Shown: in pieces, positions 1 through 8,341 of the stretch
Layout: each line of letters begins with the position of its first letter
Numbering within the stretch: position 1 is the first letter of the stretch
Assembly: GCF_030819175.1 (NCBI RefSeq)
Contig: NZ_JAUTBJ010000002.1
Coordinates: 1,932,001-1,996,000, forward strand
Direction of reading: 5' to 3'
Source of the DNA: Sphingomonas sp. SORGH_AS_0879
GTDB taxonomy: Bacteria; Pseudomonadota; Alphaproteobacteria; Sphingomonadales; Sphingomonadaceae
Length of the DNA: 64,000 nucleotides
Position numbers and translations under genes: made by a program
Notes under the pieces: model-generated
Seen by the model: only the letters and a program-made list of their open reading frames with translations
Database searches by the model: none
Told to the model about the DNA's origin: nothing

Positions 1-428
1 GAGTAGAAGATATCGACATAGTCGACGCCCATCCGTTTCAGGCTCTGTTCGCAGCTGGCGATGAGGTACTTCTTCGACGAGCCGATATCGCCATAGGGCC
101 CCGGCCACATATCCCAACCCGCCTTGGTCGACAGGATCAGTTCGTCACGATGCGCGGCGAAGTCGGTCGCCAGTACCCGCCCGAAATTCTCCTCCGCAGA
201 GCCATAGGGCGGACCGTAATTGTTCGCGAGATCGAAATGGGTGACGCCGCGATCGAAGGCGCGCCGAAGAATGGCGCGGCCCGTCTCAAACACATCGGTG
301 CCGCCGAAATTCTGCCATAGCCCCAGGCTGATCGCGGGCAGCTTCAGGCCGCTGCGCCCGCTCCGGCGATAGGGCATCCGACCGTCGTAACGGGCCGGAT
401 CGGCGACATAGGGGGTGGGGAAGGGCAT
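1..428 (-). CDS. Aldo/keto reductase, L-glyceraldehyde 3-phosphate reductase (YghZ/Gpr-like), partial
   Basis: The gene runs off the left edge, so only the N-terminal ~142 residues are present. The start is the ATG complementary to 426-428 and gives a product beginning MPFPTPYVADPARYDGRMPY. The stretch YRRSGRSGLKLPAISLGLWQ followed by NFGG, the segment FDLANNYGPPYGSAEENFG, and the later STKAGWDMWPGPYG are characteristic of the YghZ/Gpr branch of the aldo/keto reductases. These are NADPH-dependent TIM-barrel enzymes that reduce small aldehydes in the cytoplasm. The catalytic Asp and Tyr fall in the DLANNYG segment. It lies 77 bp downstream of the mfd-like gene on the same strand and may be read through from it. 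The family is clear. The exact substrate is inferred from similarity. Confidence 0.85.
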   Translation of the reverse strand, partial: MPFPTPYVADPARYDGRMPYRRSGRSGLKLPAISLGLWQNFGGTDVFETGRAILRRAFDRGVTHFDLANNYGPPYGSAEENFGRVLATDFAAHRDELILSTKAGWDMWPGPYGDIGSSKKYLIASCEQSLKRMGVDYVDIFY

Positions 429-505
429 GGGACGGTTCCTCTCGTATCGGCGCGGCTCTTATGACGTCTGACGATAGCGGCCAACTGCCTGGGTCAAGAT
501 GGCGG

Positions 506-3500
506 TCAGGCGAGCAGATCGGCCAGCCGTGCCAGCCGCTCGGACGGATCGTCGAGGCGTTCCTTCAGCAGATAGCGGCCGTTCTTCTCCTCAAGCCCGT
601 CGATCCCGTTCAAATCTGCATCCTCACCCTGCGGCGTCAGGGCGACGGCGGCGGGCCCCGCGTCGATCCGCGCGATCCCCAGCATCCGCATCCGCTCACG
701 CAATCGGGCGAGCGCGATCAGCAGGGCGGCCTCTTCGGGCAGTTCGCCGAAACGATCCTCCAGTTCCGCCTCGAAATCGTCGAGTTCGGCATCGTCGCGC
801 AGCCGCCCCAGCCGCGCATAGAGCGAGATGCGCAGATCCTCATCGGGTATCCATTCGGCGGGCAGGCGACCCTCGACGCCGACGCACAGTTCGGGCGTCC
901 AGCGCTCGACCGTCTCGCCGCGCGCGGTGCGTAGCGCGTCTTCCAGCAATTGCTGGTAGAGCTCGACGCCGATCAGCCGCATATGCCCCGCCTGCGTATC
1001 GCCGAGCAGATCGCCCGCGCCGCGCATGTCCAAGTCGCGCGCGCTGATCGCGAAGCCCGCGCCCAGCCGGTCGAACGCCTCCAGGGTGCGCAACCGCTTC
1101 AGCGTGCGCGGCGCGATGGCGTCGTCGGTTTCGGTGAACAGCAGCACCTGGCCGCGCCGGTGCCCACGCCCGACCCGCCCGCGCAACTGGTGAAGCTGCG
1201 ACAGGCCGAAACGATCGGCATGGACGATCGCCATCGTGTTGGCACGCGGCACGTCGAGCCCCGCCTCGATGATATTGGTCGCCAGCAGGACATCGCCATC
1301 GCCGCGCCCGAAGCGGACCATCACATCGTCGATCTCGGCGGCGGGCAGCTTGCCATGGGCTCGCAGCACCTCCAGTTCGGGGACGATCTTGGCCAGCTTC
1401 TCGGCCAGCGGGGCCATGTCCGCGATGCGGGGCACCACGACGAAGCTCTGCCCGCCGCGCGACCGCTCCCGCAACAGCGCGGCCCGCAACGTCTCCGGCG
1501 AGAAGGCGGAAACGGCGGTGCGGATCGGTTGCCGCCGGGCGGGCGGGGTCGCGATGATCGACAATTGGCGCAGGCCCACCAGCGCGGATTGCAGCGTGCG
1601 CGGGATCGGCGTCGCCGACAGGGTCAGGACATGACCCGCCGACAGCGCCTGGAGCCCCGCCTTGTCACTCGCGCCGAAGCGCTGCTCCTCGTCGACGATG
1701 ACCAGCGCCAAATCCTTATAGGTCATGCCCTTGGCCGCGACCGCGCCGGTGCCGATCACGATCCGAATACTGCCATCGGCCAGCCCGGCCTTGACCCGGC
1801 GCTTTTCGGCGGCGGTGGACAGGCGCGACAGGCCCGCGACGGCGATGCCGCTGTCGGCGAAGCGCGCGGCGAAGCTGTCGAGATGCTGGCGGGCGAGCAC
1901 GGTGGTCGGGGCGGCCAGCGCCACCTGCCGCCCGGCGAGCGCGGCGATGGCGGCGGCGCGCAGCGCGACCTCGGTCTTGCCGAAGCCGACATCGCCGACG
2001 ACCAGCCGGTCCATGGGGCGCCCGGAGGACAGGTCGGCGCGCACCGCCTCGATCGCGGTCAACTGGTCGGGGGTCTCGCTGAACGGAAAACCGGCGGCGA
2101 AGCGCTCATAATCGGCGACCGGGGGATCGAGCACGGGGGCATGCTGCTCGGCGCGTTCGGCGGCCATTTCGGTCAGGCGGCGTGCGGTCTCGGCGATCGC
2201 CTCGTCGATGCCACGGCGGCGCTCGTGCCAGCTCTTGCCGTCGAGCGTGTCGGCGCGGACCGCATCGTCCTCGCCGCCATAGCGCCACAGCCGATCCGCC
2301 TCGGCCACCGGGACCAGCCGCGTCGCCGATTTGGCGTAGACCAGCTTGATGGCGTCCCCCGTCACCCCGTCCTGCATATCGATCGGCTCGATCCCCGCGA
2401 CGGTGGCGATGCCGTGATCTTCATGGATGACCATGTCGCCGACCCGGATTTCGGCGGTCTGGATCAGCGACAGGTCGACGCGGTGGGCCTTGCCGTCCTC
2501 GCGGTCCGCGCGACTGCCCAGCAGATCGGCGGCGGTGACGGCCAGAATGTCCTTGCGGACGAAGCCCCGCTCGGCGGGGGCGACCAGCGTCAGCAGCGCG
2601 CCGGGCTCGGCCTTGCGGACCGCGCGCCAGCTATCGACCCGGACGGACGGCGTGCGCAGGACATTGTCGACCCGCCGCCCGAGAAAGCGCAGGTCGCGCT
2701 CGCTGCCGATCAGGACGACGCGGCACCCTTCGTCACGCGCGGCCCGCGCGGTCTTGGCGAAGTCCCGCAAGGGCGCGCGGCGTTCCACGAAGCGGGGAGG
2801 GAGGTCACCGATCCGGCCAAGGCTCGCGGTCTTGCGATCGGCGAGCAGGATCGACCAATGCTTGTCCGCGATCATGTCGCGCGCGGCGCGTCGGGAGCCA
2901 CGCTTGGCGACATCGGCGCTCAGCAGCAGCAGGCGTCGGCGGCGTTCGTCGGCGGCGGGCTCGACGATGATTTCGGCGCCGGGCAGATGCTCGATCAGGC
3001 TGGTCGGGTCGGACGCCAGCGGCGGCTCGGCGACACGGCCCAGTTCGCGGCGATCCAACTCGCCGGTGCTCCGCTGGTCGGCGGGATCGTAGGACCGGAT
3101 CGCCGCGATCCGCCCCCCGGCCACCTCGATCCGCAGCGGCTGTTCGGCGTCGGCGGGAAACACGTCCAGCACCTGTCCGCGAAGCGCCACCTCGCCGGGC
3201 TCGTCCACCCGCTCGTCGGCGATATAGCCCAGGTCGAGCAGCATGTCGTGAAGTCGGCTCAGGTCGCAGGGCTCGCCCTGGGCGACGCAGGGCGGCTCGG
3301 CATCGAAGGTCGAAGGCGAGGACAGGGCACGCGCCAATGCCTCGCCCGAAGTGACCAGTGCGATCCGACCTCGCTTCTTCGCCGCCGATGCGGCGCGCAG
3401 GGCGTGGAGCGCCGACACGCGCTGCCCGACATTGGCGGGCGAGGCGGGGGCGTCGTCGCCGGGCAGTGCATCCGATCCGGGGCAGAACAGGATCGTCGCG

Positions 3501-3763
3501 TCGGGCGCGATCGCGGTCAGGATGCGGGTGACGGCCATCGCGCGCGTCTCGTCCGTCACCGCCAGGATGATATCGGCCCGTTCCAGCCGCTCCGCCGCGC
3601 CCGCCGCCAGTTCGGCGACGCCCAGCAGCGGATGGGGCCCTTCGCCGGACGGGGGCATGGTGGCGATTTCGGCTTCGGACAAGGAACGCACGGCGGGGGC
3701 TCTCCCAGGACTGATTGCGATGGCGAACGGGCGGGAGGTGCGCGTCGTTCCGCTCGGGATCAA
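506..3763 (-). CDS. mfd: Mfd-type transcription-repair coupling helicase, divergent paralogue
   Basis: This 1085-residue protein has the Mfd domain order. A UvrB-homology N-terminal module (about residues 45-320) is followed by an RNA-polymerase-interacting CarD-like domain (about 430-500, GDMVIHEDHGIATVAG). Next come superfamily 2 helicase lobes with Walker A GDVGFGKTEVALRAA (about 588), the DEEQRFG box, SATPIPRTLQ and QLRGRVGRG, and then a C-terminal TRCF domain. Mfd dislodges RNA polymerase stalled at DNA lesions and recruits UvrA. The sequence departs from housekeeping Mfd at well-conserved spots: DEEQRFGASDK instead of the usual form ending in HKE, and a shortened N-terminus. The longest frame starts at TTG 3763. 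An ATG at 3658 (MPPSGEG) is an alternative start. It may therefore be a second Mfd-like helicase rather than the main copy. Confidence 0.85.
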   Translation of the reverse strand: MIPSGTTRTSRPFAIAISPGRAPAVRSLSEAEIATMPPSGEGPHPLLGVAELAAGAAERLERADIILAVTDETRAMAVTRILTAIAPDATILFCPGSDALPGDDAPASPANVGQRVSALHALRAASAAKKRGRIALVTSGEALARALSSPSTFDAEPPCVAQGEPCDLSRLHDMLLDLGYIADERVDEPGEVALRGQVLDVFPADAEQPLRIEVAGGRIAAIRSYDPADQRSTGELDRRELGRVAEPPLASDPTSLIEHLPGAEIIVEPAADERRRRLLLLSADVAKRGSRRAARDMIADKHWSILLADRKTASLGRIGDLPPRFVERRAPLRDFAKTARAARDEGCRVVLIGSERDLRFLGRRVDNVLRTPSVRVDSWRAVRKAEPGALLTLVAPAERGFVRKDILAVTAADLLGSRADREDGKAHRVDLSLIQTAEIRVGDMVIHEDHGIATVAGIEPIDMQDGVTGDAIKLVYAKSATRLVPVAEADRLWRYGGEDDAVRADTLDGKSWHERRRGIDEAIAETARRLTEMAAERAEQHAPVLDPPVADYERFAAGFPFSETPDQLTAIEAVRADLSSGRPMDRLVVGDVGFGKTEVALRAAAIAALAGRQVALAAPTTVLARQHLDSFAARFADSGIAVAGLSRLSTAAEKRRVKAGLADGSIRIVIGTGAVAAKGMTYKDLALVIVDEEQRFGASDKAGLQALSAGHVLTLSATPIPRTLQSALVGLRQLSIIATPPARRQPIRTAVSAFSPETLRAALLRERSRGGQSFVVVPRIADMAPLAEKLAKIVPELEVLRAHGKLPAAEIDDVMVRFGRGDGDVLLATNIIEAGLDVPRANTMAIVHADRFGLSQLHQLRGRVGRGHRRGQVLLFTETDDAIAPRTLKRLRTLEAFDRLGAGFAISARDLDMRGAGDLLGDTQAGHMRLIGVELYQQLLEDALRTARGETVERWTPELCVGVEGRLPAEWIPDEDLRISLYARLGRLRDDAELDDFEAELEDRFGELPEEAALLIALARLRERMRMLGIARIDAGPAAVALTPQGEDADLNGIDGLEEKNGRYLLKERLDDPSERLARLADLLA

Positions 3764-3862
3764 AGACTTATCGGCGGAACCCTAAGCCGCTTCGTCACTT
3801 CATCGGCACGGCATTGATCTGCATCGATGACATGGCTGACCGCCCGCCGAGGGAGAATGACG

Positions 3863-4666
3863 ATGGATCTGGGTATCGAGGGCCGCATCGCACTGATCAG
3901 CGGATCGGATTCGGGCATGGGCAAGGAAACCGCGCGGCTGTTGCTGGAGGCCGGAGTGCGGGTCGCGCTGACCGACAAGCCGGGCGGCACCATGGATGAG
4001 GCGGTCGCGGAACTGGCCCCGCTGGGCGAGGTGATCGCCGTGACCGGCGACGTCACCAGGCCGGGGGAGGTGAAGGCGCTGTGGCAGGAGGTTCGCGAAA
4101 GGCTGGGCGAGCCGGACATCTACATCAACGCGGCGGGCGTGACCGGCGCGCAGGGCGATTTCCTGGAGGTGGGCGATGACGGCTGGCTGGAGACGCTGGA
4201 CATCAACCTGATGGGGGCGGTGCGCATGTGTCGCGAGGCGATCCCGGCGATGCGGCGCAAGGGCTGGGGCCGGGTCGTCCTGTTCGCATCCGAGGATGCG
4301 GTGCAGCCCTATGTCGAGGAACTCCCCTATTGCGCGTCCAAGGCCGCGATCCTCAGCTTGGCCAAGGGATTGTCCAAGGCCTATGGCGGCGACAATGTGC
4401 TGGTGAACACCGTGTCGCCCGCCTTCATCGCGACGCCGATGACCGATGCGATGATGGAGAAGCGTGCCGAGGAAAAGGGCTTGAGCTTCGACGAGGCGAT
4501 CGAGACGTTTCTGGAGGAGGAGCGCCCCGGCATGGTGTTGAAGCGGCGCGGCAGGGCCGAAGAGGTCGCCGCCGCCGTCGCCTTTTTGGTGTCCGAACGG
4601 GCCAGCTTCATCAACGGCGCGGGGCTCCGCGTCGACTCCGGTTCGGTCTTCACCATCGCCGGATGA
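3863..4666 (+). CDS. Short-chain dehydrogenase/reductase (SDR)
   Basis: A 267-residue classical SDR with an N-terminal Rossmann fold. The cofactor glycine motif is the unusual SGSDSGMGKETA, NAAG follows at about residue 90, and the catalytic YCASK (Tyr-x-x-x-Lys) sits near residue 155. A Ser is replaced or shifted in LFASEDAV. The start is the ATG at 3863, seven bases after GGGAG. An in-frame ATG at 3857 is too close to that ribosome site. It is a cytoplasmic NAD(P)H oxidoreductase of unknown substrate. The C-terminus (INGAGLRVDSGSVFTIAG) resembles 3-oxoacyl-ACP reductase and sugar or alcohol dehydrogenase types. It is divergent from the mfd-like gene, and its stop codon is 10 bases before the left end of the insertion sequence, so the element has not damaged it. 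Confidence 0.85.
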   Translation: MDLGIEGRIALISGSDSGMGKETARLLLEAGVRVALTDKPGGTMDEAVAELAPLGEVIAVTGDVTRPGEVKALWQEVRERLGEPDIYINAAGVTGAQGDFLEVGDDGWLETLDINLMGAVRMCREAIPAMRRKGWGRVVLFASEDAVQPYVEELPYCASKAAILSLAKGLSKAYGGDNVLVNTVSPAFIATPMTDAMMEKRAEEKGLSFDEAIETFLEEERPGMVLKRRGRAEEVAAAVAFLVSERASFINGAGLRVDSGSVFTIAG

Positions 4667-4671
4667 TTTCC

Positions 4672-4676
4672 CCGGC
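4672..4676. repeat. Target-site duplication, left copy (CCGGC)
   Basis: CCGGC directly abuts the left end of the IS and is repeated exactly at 5990-5994 on the other side. A 5-bp duplication is the usual length for IS2-group IS3 elements. Its perfect identity points to a recent, unrearranged insertion. Confidence 0.85.
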
Positions 4677-4711
4677 TGATCTGGCCCCCGTTTCACCGGA
4701 CGGGTTCAAGC
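4677..4711 (+). repeat. IS left terminal inverted repeat
   Basis: This is the left terminal repeat of the IS2-group element, and matches the reverse complement of 5954-5989 with a few substitutions and one indel. The conserved block CTGGCCCCC and the later CCGGACGG are shared by both ends. It is the transposase-binding end beside the 3' end of the transposase gene. Confidence 0.85.
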
Positions 4712-5913
4712 GGTTGCAGAAACCAGTGCGCGATGCTCGCGCGGCGAACGCATTTTGAGCCCTGAATGGGGGTGGTTGTCGTTGTAGTCCTCGATCCATC
4801 CGGCAAGCGATGTCAACGCGGTGAGTGCGTCCGGCAGCGGCGAGACGCGGACGTAATCCCGTTTGAGGGTATGGACGAAGGCCTCCGAGATGCCGTTGGA
4901 CTGCGGGCTGCGGACGGGGGTGAAGCAGGGTTTGAGGCCCAGCTGCCGGGCAAAGGTCCGTGTTTCGCAGGCGGTATAGGCCGAACCGTTGTCCGACAGC
5001 ATCTCGACCGGTGTCGTCGCGCGCATGGTGCCGAAGCGGGTTTCCACGGCTTCCAGCATGATGTCGCGCACGTCCGAGCCGCTGATGCCGGCATTGGCAA
5101 CCGCGCGCCACGAGATGATCTCGCGGTCATGGGCGTCGATGATGAAGGCACCGCGCACGACCTCACCGTTCCAGCAGGTGAACTCGAAGCCGTCGGAGCA
5201 CCAGCGCAGGTTCGAGCGGATCGTCACTACGACGCCGTCATGCCCATAGTCGGCTCGCTCGGCGTAGCGCCGCGCCAGCAGCAGGCGGTCCGCCGCCATG
5301 ATGCGGTAGACGCGCTTGTGGTTGACCGGCGCAAGTCCTTCGGCGCGCCGCTGCCGATTGAGGACCGCCGCGATGCGGCGGTAGCCGTATGTTGGCCGTT
5401 GCGCGGCGATCTGGCGAATGCAGGGCAGCAGATCCGTGTCGTCGGCCTTGGCGTACGGCCCGCGCGTCCTGGTGGTTCCCGTCAGGCGGTCGTACACCGT
5501 CGAACGCCCGACCCCGAGCGTGCTGGCGACCAGGCTCACCGGATAGTCTCCGGCAGCGGCGAGTGCATGAGCAAGCTCGCTTTTTTTGGGCGCGAGCGCT
5601 CCAGCGCCTCCTTCAGTATCTCGACCTCCAGCGTCTTGCGCCCGAGCTGGCGCTCCAGTTCGCGGATGCGGGTTTCCATCTCGCGGACCTGCCGGTTGCT
5701 GGTCACGTCGTCGTCGCCGGCAACTGCAACGCTCCCGCCTTCCAGCATCAGCCGCCGCCAACGGTACAGCAGGTTCGGCGCCACGCCGTTGCGGCGCGCC
5801 ACCACCGATATGCTCTCCCGACCATCGAGCGTCTCCTCGACGATCCTCAGCTTCTCGGGCGTGCTCCAGTGACGGCGACGACCGCCGTCGGTGATGATCT
5901 CGGACACGGACAT
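4706..5913 (-). CDS. IS2-group transposase OrfAB, made by -1 frameshift (DDE integrase)
   Basis: The active transposase is a fusion of OrfA and OrfB. Translation starts at ATG 5913 in the orfA frame, shifts back one base on the A7 run (5581-5587), and continues in the orfB frame to 4706. The unshifted orfB frame stays open up to 5761. The OrfB part carries the HTH_21 region (PTYGYRRIAAVLNRQ) and the rve-type catalytic core. That core has WCSDGFEFTCWNG with the first Asp, SDNGSAY with the second Asp, and SPQSNGISEAFVHTLKRDY with the Glu. These form the DDE triad that cuts and joins DNA ends. The C-terminal NDNHPHSGLKMRSPREH is typical of IS3 elements. No internal stop or damage is visible in either frame. 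Confidence 0.88.
5536..5913 (-). CDS. IS2-group OrfA, helix-turn-helix DNA-binding protein
   Basis: OrfA has 125 residues if begun at ATG 5913 (MSVSEIITDGG). A TTG at 5940 extends the frame by nine residues. The HTH (WSTPEKLRIVEETLDGRESI followed by SVVARRNGVAPNLLYRWR) binds the element's ends. A leucine-rich coiled coil follows (METRIRELERQLGRKTLEVE). This is the product of the unshifted frame. In IS2 it represses transcription and transposition. Its last residues run past the frameshift site and end at 5536. Confidence 0.85.
   Translation of the reverse strand: MSVSEIITDGGRRRHWSTPEKLRIVEETLDGRESISVVARRNGVAPNLLYRWRRLMLEGGSVAVAGDDDVTSNRQVREMETRIRELERQLGRKTLEVEILKEALERSRPKKASLLMHSPLPETIR
5559..5587 (-). 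promoter_or_regulatory. Programmed -1 frameshift signal (A7 slippery run plus stem-loop)
   Basis: On the coding strand the run of seven A (complement of 5581-5587) can be read as A-AAA-AAA-G, the classical IS3 slippery heptamer. A GCGAG/CTCGC stem (5576-5580 with 5559-5563) follows at once and could stall the ribosome. Reading back one base joins the orfA frame to the orfB frame as RPKK-SELAHA. The position matches the known IS2 arrangement. Confidence 0.75.
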
Positions 5914-5953
5914 AAGCCTATGCTCAGGGGATAGCCCCAAGCCTCCTTCCTAG

Positions 5954-5989
5954 GCTCAAATCCGTCCGGTCGAAATGGGGGCCAGTTCA
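5954..5989 (-). repeat. IS right terminal inverted repeat
   Basis: This is the right terminal repeat of the element, paired with 4677-4711. It lies upstream of orfA and would also contain its promoter. The second target duplication copy CCGGC follows directly at 5990-5994. Confidence 0.85.
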
Positions 5990-6061
5990 CCGGCCCGTCG
6001 GCATGGTCTTTCCCGTTGGGGATGACTAGGCTGACGGGCAAGATATTCGGGGAGAGTGGCG

Positions 6062-6922
6062 ATGCGGCGATGGGCTTGGGCGATGCTGGCGGGTGTGTCC
6101 CTGCTGGCGATGGGCGGTGCGACCGGGCAGGAGACGCAGACCGCGACGCTGGGGGCGACCAACACGAATTACGACGGAGCCATGGCGGCGCCGAAGACCG
6201 CCCCGACCTTCGGCGACGAGTTCAACCGCGCGATCGATCCCGGCCGCTGGCGTTGGGACGTGTCAGCGAACAAGCGCGGCTGGCCCAATCACGAACTGCA
6301 ATATTATGTCGGGCCGAAGCGGAGCAACGCGCGGATCGAGAAGGGCGCACTGGTGATCGAGGCGCGACGCGAAGCCGCCCGCGACGAGCCGGATTGGGGC
6401 GGGCAGGATTATACATCGGCCAAGCTGGTGACGCAGAAGACGCTCGGTTTCGGCTTTTACGAGGTTCGCGCAAAGCTGCCCTGTGGCCGTGGCATGTGGC
6501 CCGCCATCTGGCTTCTCCCCATGGACGGCGCGCGCTGGCCCGATGGCGGCGAGATCGATATCATGGAGATGGTCGGGTGGAACCCCGATGTCATCCATGC
6601 GACCGTCCACTCCGCCGTCTATAACCACGTCAGGAAGACGCAGCGGGGCAGCCAGACCGACGTGCCCGGCGCGTGCACGGACTTTCACCGCTATCAACTC
6701 GACTGGACGCCCGATATGATCACCATCGGGGTCGATGGCCGCGCCTATATGCGGGTAAAGAACGACAAGCCCGGCGGCGCGGCGGCCTGGCCGTTCACGC
6801 GGCCCTATTCGCTGATCCTGAACCTGGCGGTCGGGGGCGACTGGGGCGGGCAGAAGGGCGTCGACGATGCCGCCCTGCCGCAGCGGATGGATGTGGATTA
6901 TGTGCGCTACTGGAAGCGATAA
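6062..6922 (+). CDS. GH16 endo-beta-1,3-glucanase (laminarinase-like), secreted
   Basis: A 286-residue glycoside hydrolase family 16 protein with an N-terminal signal peptide (MRRWAWAMLAGVSLLAMGGA, cut before about residue 24). The GH16 signature EIDIME covers about residues 164-169. The first Glu is the nucleophile and the last the acid/base. Family-typical blocks are FGDEFNRAIDPGRW near the N-terminus, GMWPAIWLLP before the active site, and LILNLAVGGDWGG near the C-terminus. Enzymes of this type hydrolyse beta-1,3- or mixed-linkage glucans outside the cytoplasm. ATG 6062 is preferred over GTG 6056 because GGGGAGAG lies six bases upstream of it. The IS inserted 72 bp upstream may have replaced the native promoter. 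The exact glucan preference cannot be read from sequence. Confidence 0.9.
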   Translation: MRRWAWAMLAGVSLLAMGGATGQETQTATLGATNTNYDGAMAAPKTAPTFGDEFNRAIDPGRWRWDVSANKRGWPNHELQYYVGPKRSNARIEKGALVIEARREAARDEPDWGGQDYTSAKLVTQKTLGFGFYEVRAKLPCGRGMWPAIWLLPMDGARWPDGGEIDIMEMVGWNPDVIHATVHSAVYNHVRKTQRGSQTDVPGACTDFHRYQLDWTPDMITIGVDGRAYMRVKNDKPGGAAAWPFTRPYSLILNLAVGGDWGGQKGVDDAALPQRMDVDYVRYWKR

Positions 6923-6942
6923 CCGGGTGTTCGTCGCCCCGC

Positions 6943-8301
6943 TTACAGCAGAGTCCCCGACAAGATCGCTAGCGCAATGCTGAAATAGATCACCAGCCCG
7001 GTCACATCGACCAGCGTCGCGACGAACGGAGCCGAGGCGCTGGCCGGATCGAAGCCCAGCCGTTGCAGGACGAAGGGCAGCATCGATCCCGCCAACGAGC
7101 CGAAGGTGACGATCCCGACCAGCCCCGTCCCGACCGTCGTCGCCACCAGCACCCAATGCGGTCCGTAATCATAGAAGCCCAGCGTCTGCCACAGCGCAAT
7201 CCGTGCGATGCCGAGCAGTCCCAGTATCGCCCCCAGCGTCATCCCCGCCGGAAGCTCGCGCAGCGCCACTCGCCACCAGTCGCGCAGGCGTACCTGCCCC
7301 AGCGCCAGCGCACGGATAATCAGCGAGGTCGCCTGGCTGCCGCTATTGCCGCCCGAGCTCATGATGAGCGGGATGAACAGGGTCAGCACGACCGCCCGCT
7401 CCAGTTCGGATTCGAAATGCTGCATCGCGCTGGCGGTCAGCATTTCGGAGAAGAACAGGATGCTCAACCACCCGGCGCGCTTGCGGATCATCGCGAGGAA
7501 GCCGGTTTCCAGATAGGGATTGTCCAGCGCCTCGACGCCGCCGAACTTCTGCGTGTCCTCGGTATGGGCGGCGACCAGCGCGTCGAGCACGTCGTCCACC
7601 GTGACGATGCCGATCGGGCGGCCCTGTTCGTCGACCACGGGCAGGGCGAGCAGGTCGTGGCGGCGGATCAGATGCGCCACCTCCTCGCGGTCCGTGACCG
7701 GTGCGACGGTGATCGGGTCATGCCCGCGCGCGAGATCGATCGCGGGCGAGTCCGGCTCGGCGGCGATCAACTGGCGCAGCGAGACGGTCGCGACCAGCCG
7801 CCCCTGCGGCTCCAGCAGGAAGACCGAATAGACGGTCTCGCGGCTGCGTTCGACGGTGCGGATATGGGCCAGCACCTCGGCGACGGTCGCGTCGGCGGGG
7901 GAGGCGACATATTCGGTCGTCATCATGCCGCCCGCGCTGTCCGGCGGCCAGCGGAGCAGCGTGTCGATCGACGCGAGGATGGTGGCGGGAAGGTCGGCGC
8001 GGATCGGCGCGGCGACCTCTTCCTCCATCGCCGCCAGCACGTCGGCGGCACGGTCCTCCGCCATTTGCGACACCAGGGCGGCGGCGCGCGCCGCGGGCAG
8101 CAGGGCCAGGATATCGGCGGCGCAGCGCAATTCCGGGCTGTCGAGCACGGCGACGGCACGCGCGTCGGGCATCTGGGTCAGGGCGTCGGCCGCTTCCGCC
8201 ACGGGCAGCGACTGGAGCGTATCGACGAGATCGGCGATGGACAGGCCACGCCGAGAGGAGCGGAAACCGGCGGCGACGCCGGCGATCAGATCGTTGACCA
8301 T
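6943..8301 (-). CDS. mgtE: MgtE magnesium channel/transporter
   Basis: A 452-residue protein with the full MgtE order. A superhelical N domain (about 1-130) is followed by a tandem CBS pair (about 135-255, with MMTTEYVASPADATVAEVL and LPVVDEQGRPIGIVTVDDVL). A plug helix follows, and then five membrane segments (about 275-452). The pore signature is the segment PLIMSSGGNSGSQATSLIIR near residue 320. MgtE is an inner-membrane Mg2+ channel that closes when Mg2+ binds the N and CBS domains. The gene is convergent with GH16 (20-bp gap) and divergent from the autotransporter gene. An 11-bp hairpin ends directly at its ribosome-binding region (see 8309-8339). I saw no M-box-like leader. Confidence 0.93.
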   Translation of the reverse strand: MVNDLIAGVAAGFRSSRRGLSIADLVDTLQSLPVAEAADALTQMPDARAVAVLDSPELRCAADILALLPAARAAALVSQMAEDRAADVLAAMEEEVAAPIRADLPATILASIDTLLRWPPDSAGGMMTTEYVASPADATVAEVLAHIRTVERSRETVYSVFLLEPQGRLVATVSLRQLIAAEPDSPAIDLARGHDPITVAPVTDREEVAHLIRRHDLLALPVVDEQGRPIGIVTVDDVLDALVAAHTEDTQKFGGVEALDNPYLETGFLAMIRKRAGWLSILFFSEMLTASAMQHFESELERAVVLTLFIPLIMSSGGNSGSQATSLIIRALALGQVRLRDWWRVALRELPAGMTLGAILGLLGIARIALWQTLGFYDYGPHWVLVATTVGTGLVGIVTFGSLAGSMLPFVLQRLGFDPASASAPFVATLVDVTGLVIYFSIALAILSGTLL

Positions 8302-8308
8302 TCAAAAC

Positions 8309-8339
8309 CTTTCGTCCGCACGACACGGGCGGACGAAAG
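8309..8339 (-). promoter_or_regulatory. 11-bp hairpin overlapping the mgtE ribosome-binding site
   Basis: CTTTCGTCCGC (8309-8319) and GCGGACGAAAG (8329-8339) are perfect inverted repeats around a nine-base loop. On the mgtE strand the downstream arm ends in GAAAG and the next base is G. This makes GAAAGG, the only Shine-Dalgarno-like sequence before the ATG at 8301, seven bases away. The stem would therefore hide the ribosome site. No T-run follows, so it is not a standard terminator. Control of translation is inferred. Confidence 0.5.
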
Positions 8340-8341
8340 CC

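Larger units (their letters stand above)
4677..5989 (-). mobile_element. Intact IS3-family, IS2-group insertion sequence (1313 bp)
   Basis: The element is bounded by imperfect inverted repeats of about 35 bp. The left end is 4677-4711 and begins TGATCTGGCCCCCG. The right end is 5954-5989 and, read inward, begins TGAACTGGCCCCCA. The two ends align over their whole length with a few mismatches and a one-base gap. A perfect 5-bp target duplication (CCGGC) flanks it. Inside are orfA and the orfAB transposase on the minus strand, with an A7 frameshift signal between them. The OrfA and OrfB sequences follow those of IS2 closely in order and motif (WCSDGFEF, DNGS, SPQSNGISEAFV). All parts needed for transposition look intact. 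It sits between the SDR stop and the GH16 gene, and its right end is 72 bp before the GH16 start, so it may have displaced that gene's promoter. Confidence 0.93.

Noticed and set aside
950..3817. A 955-codon open frame opposite the mfd-like gene, and similar long antisense frames at 9124-11808 and 21436-24150
   Set aside because: They are shadows caused by high GC at third positions. They lack domains and signals, and the opposite strand carries clear proteins.
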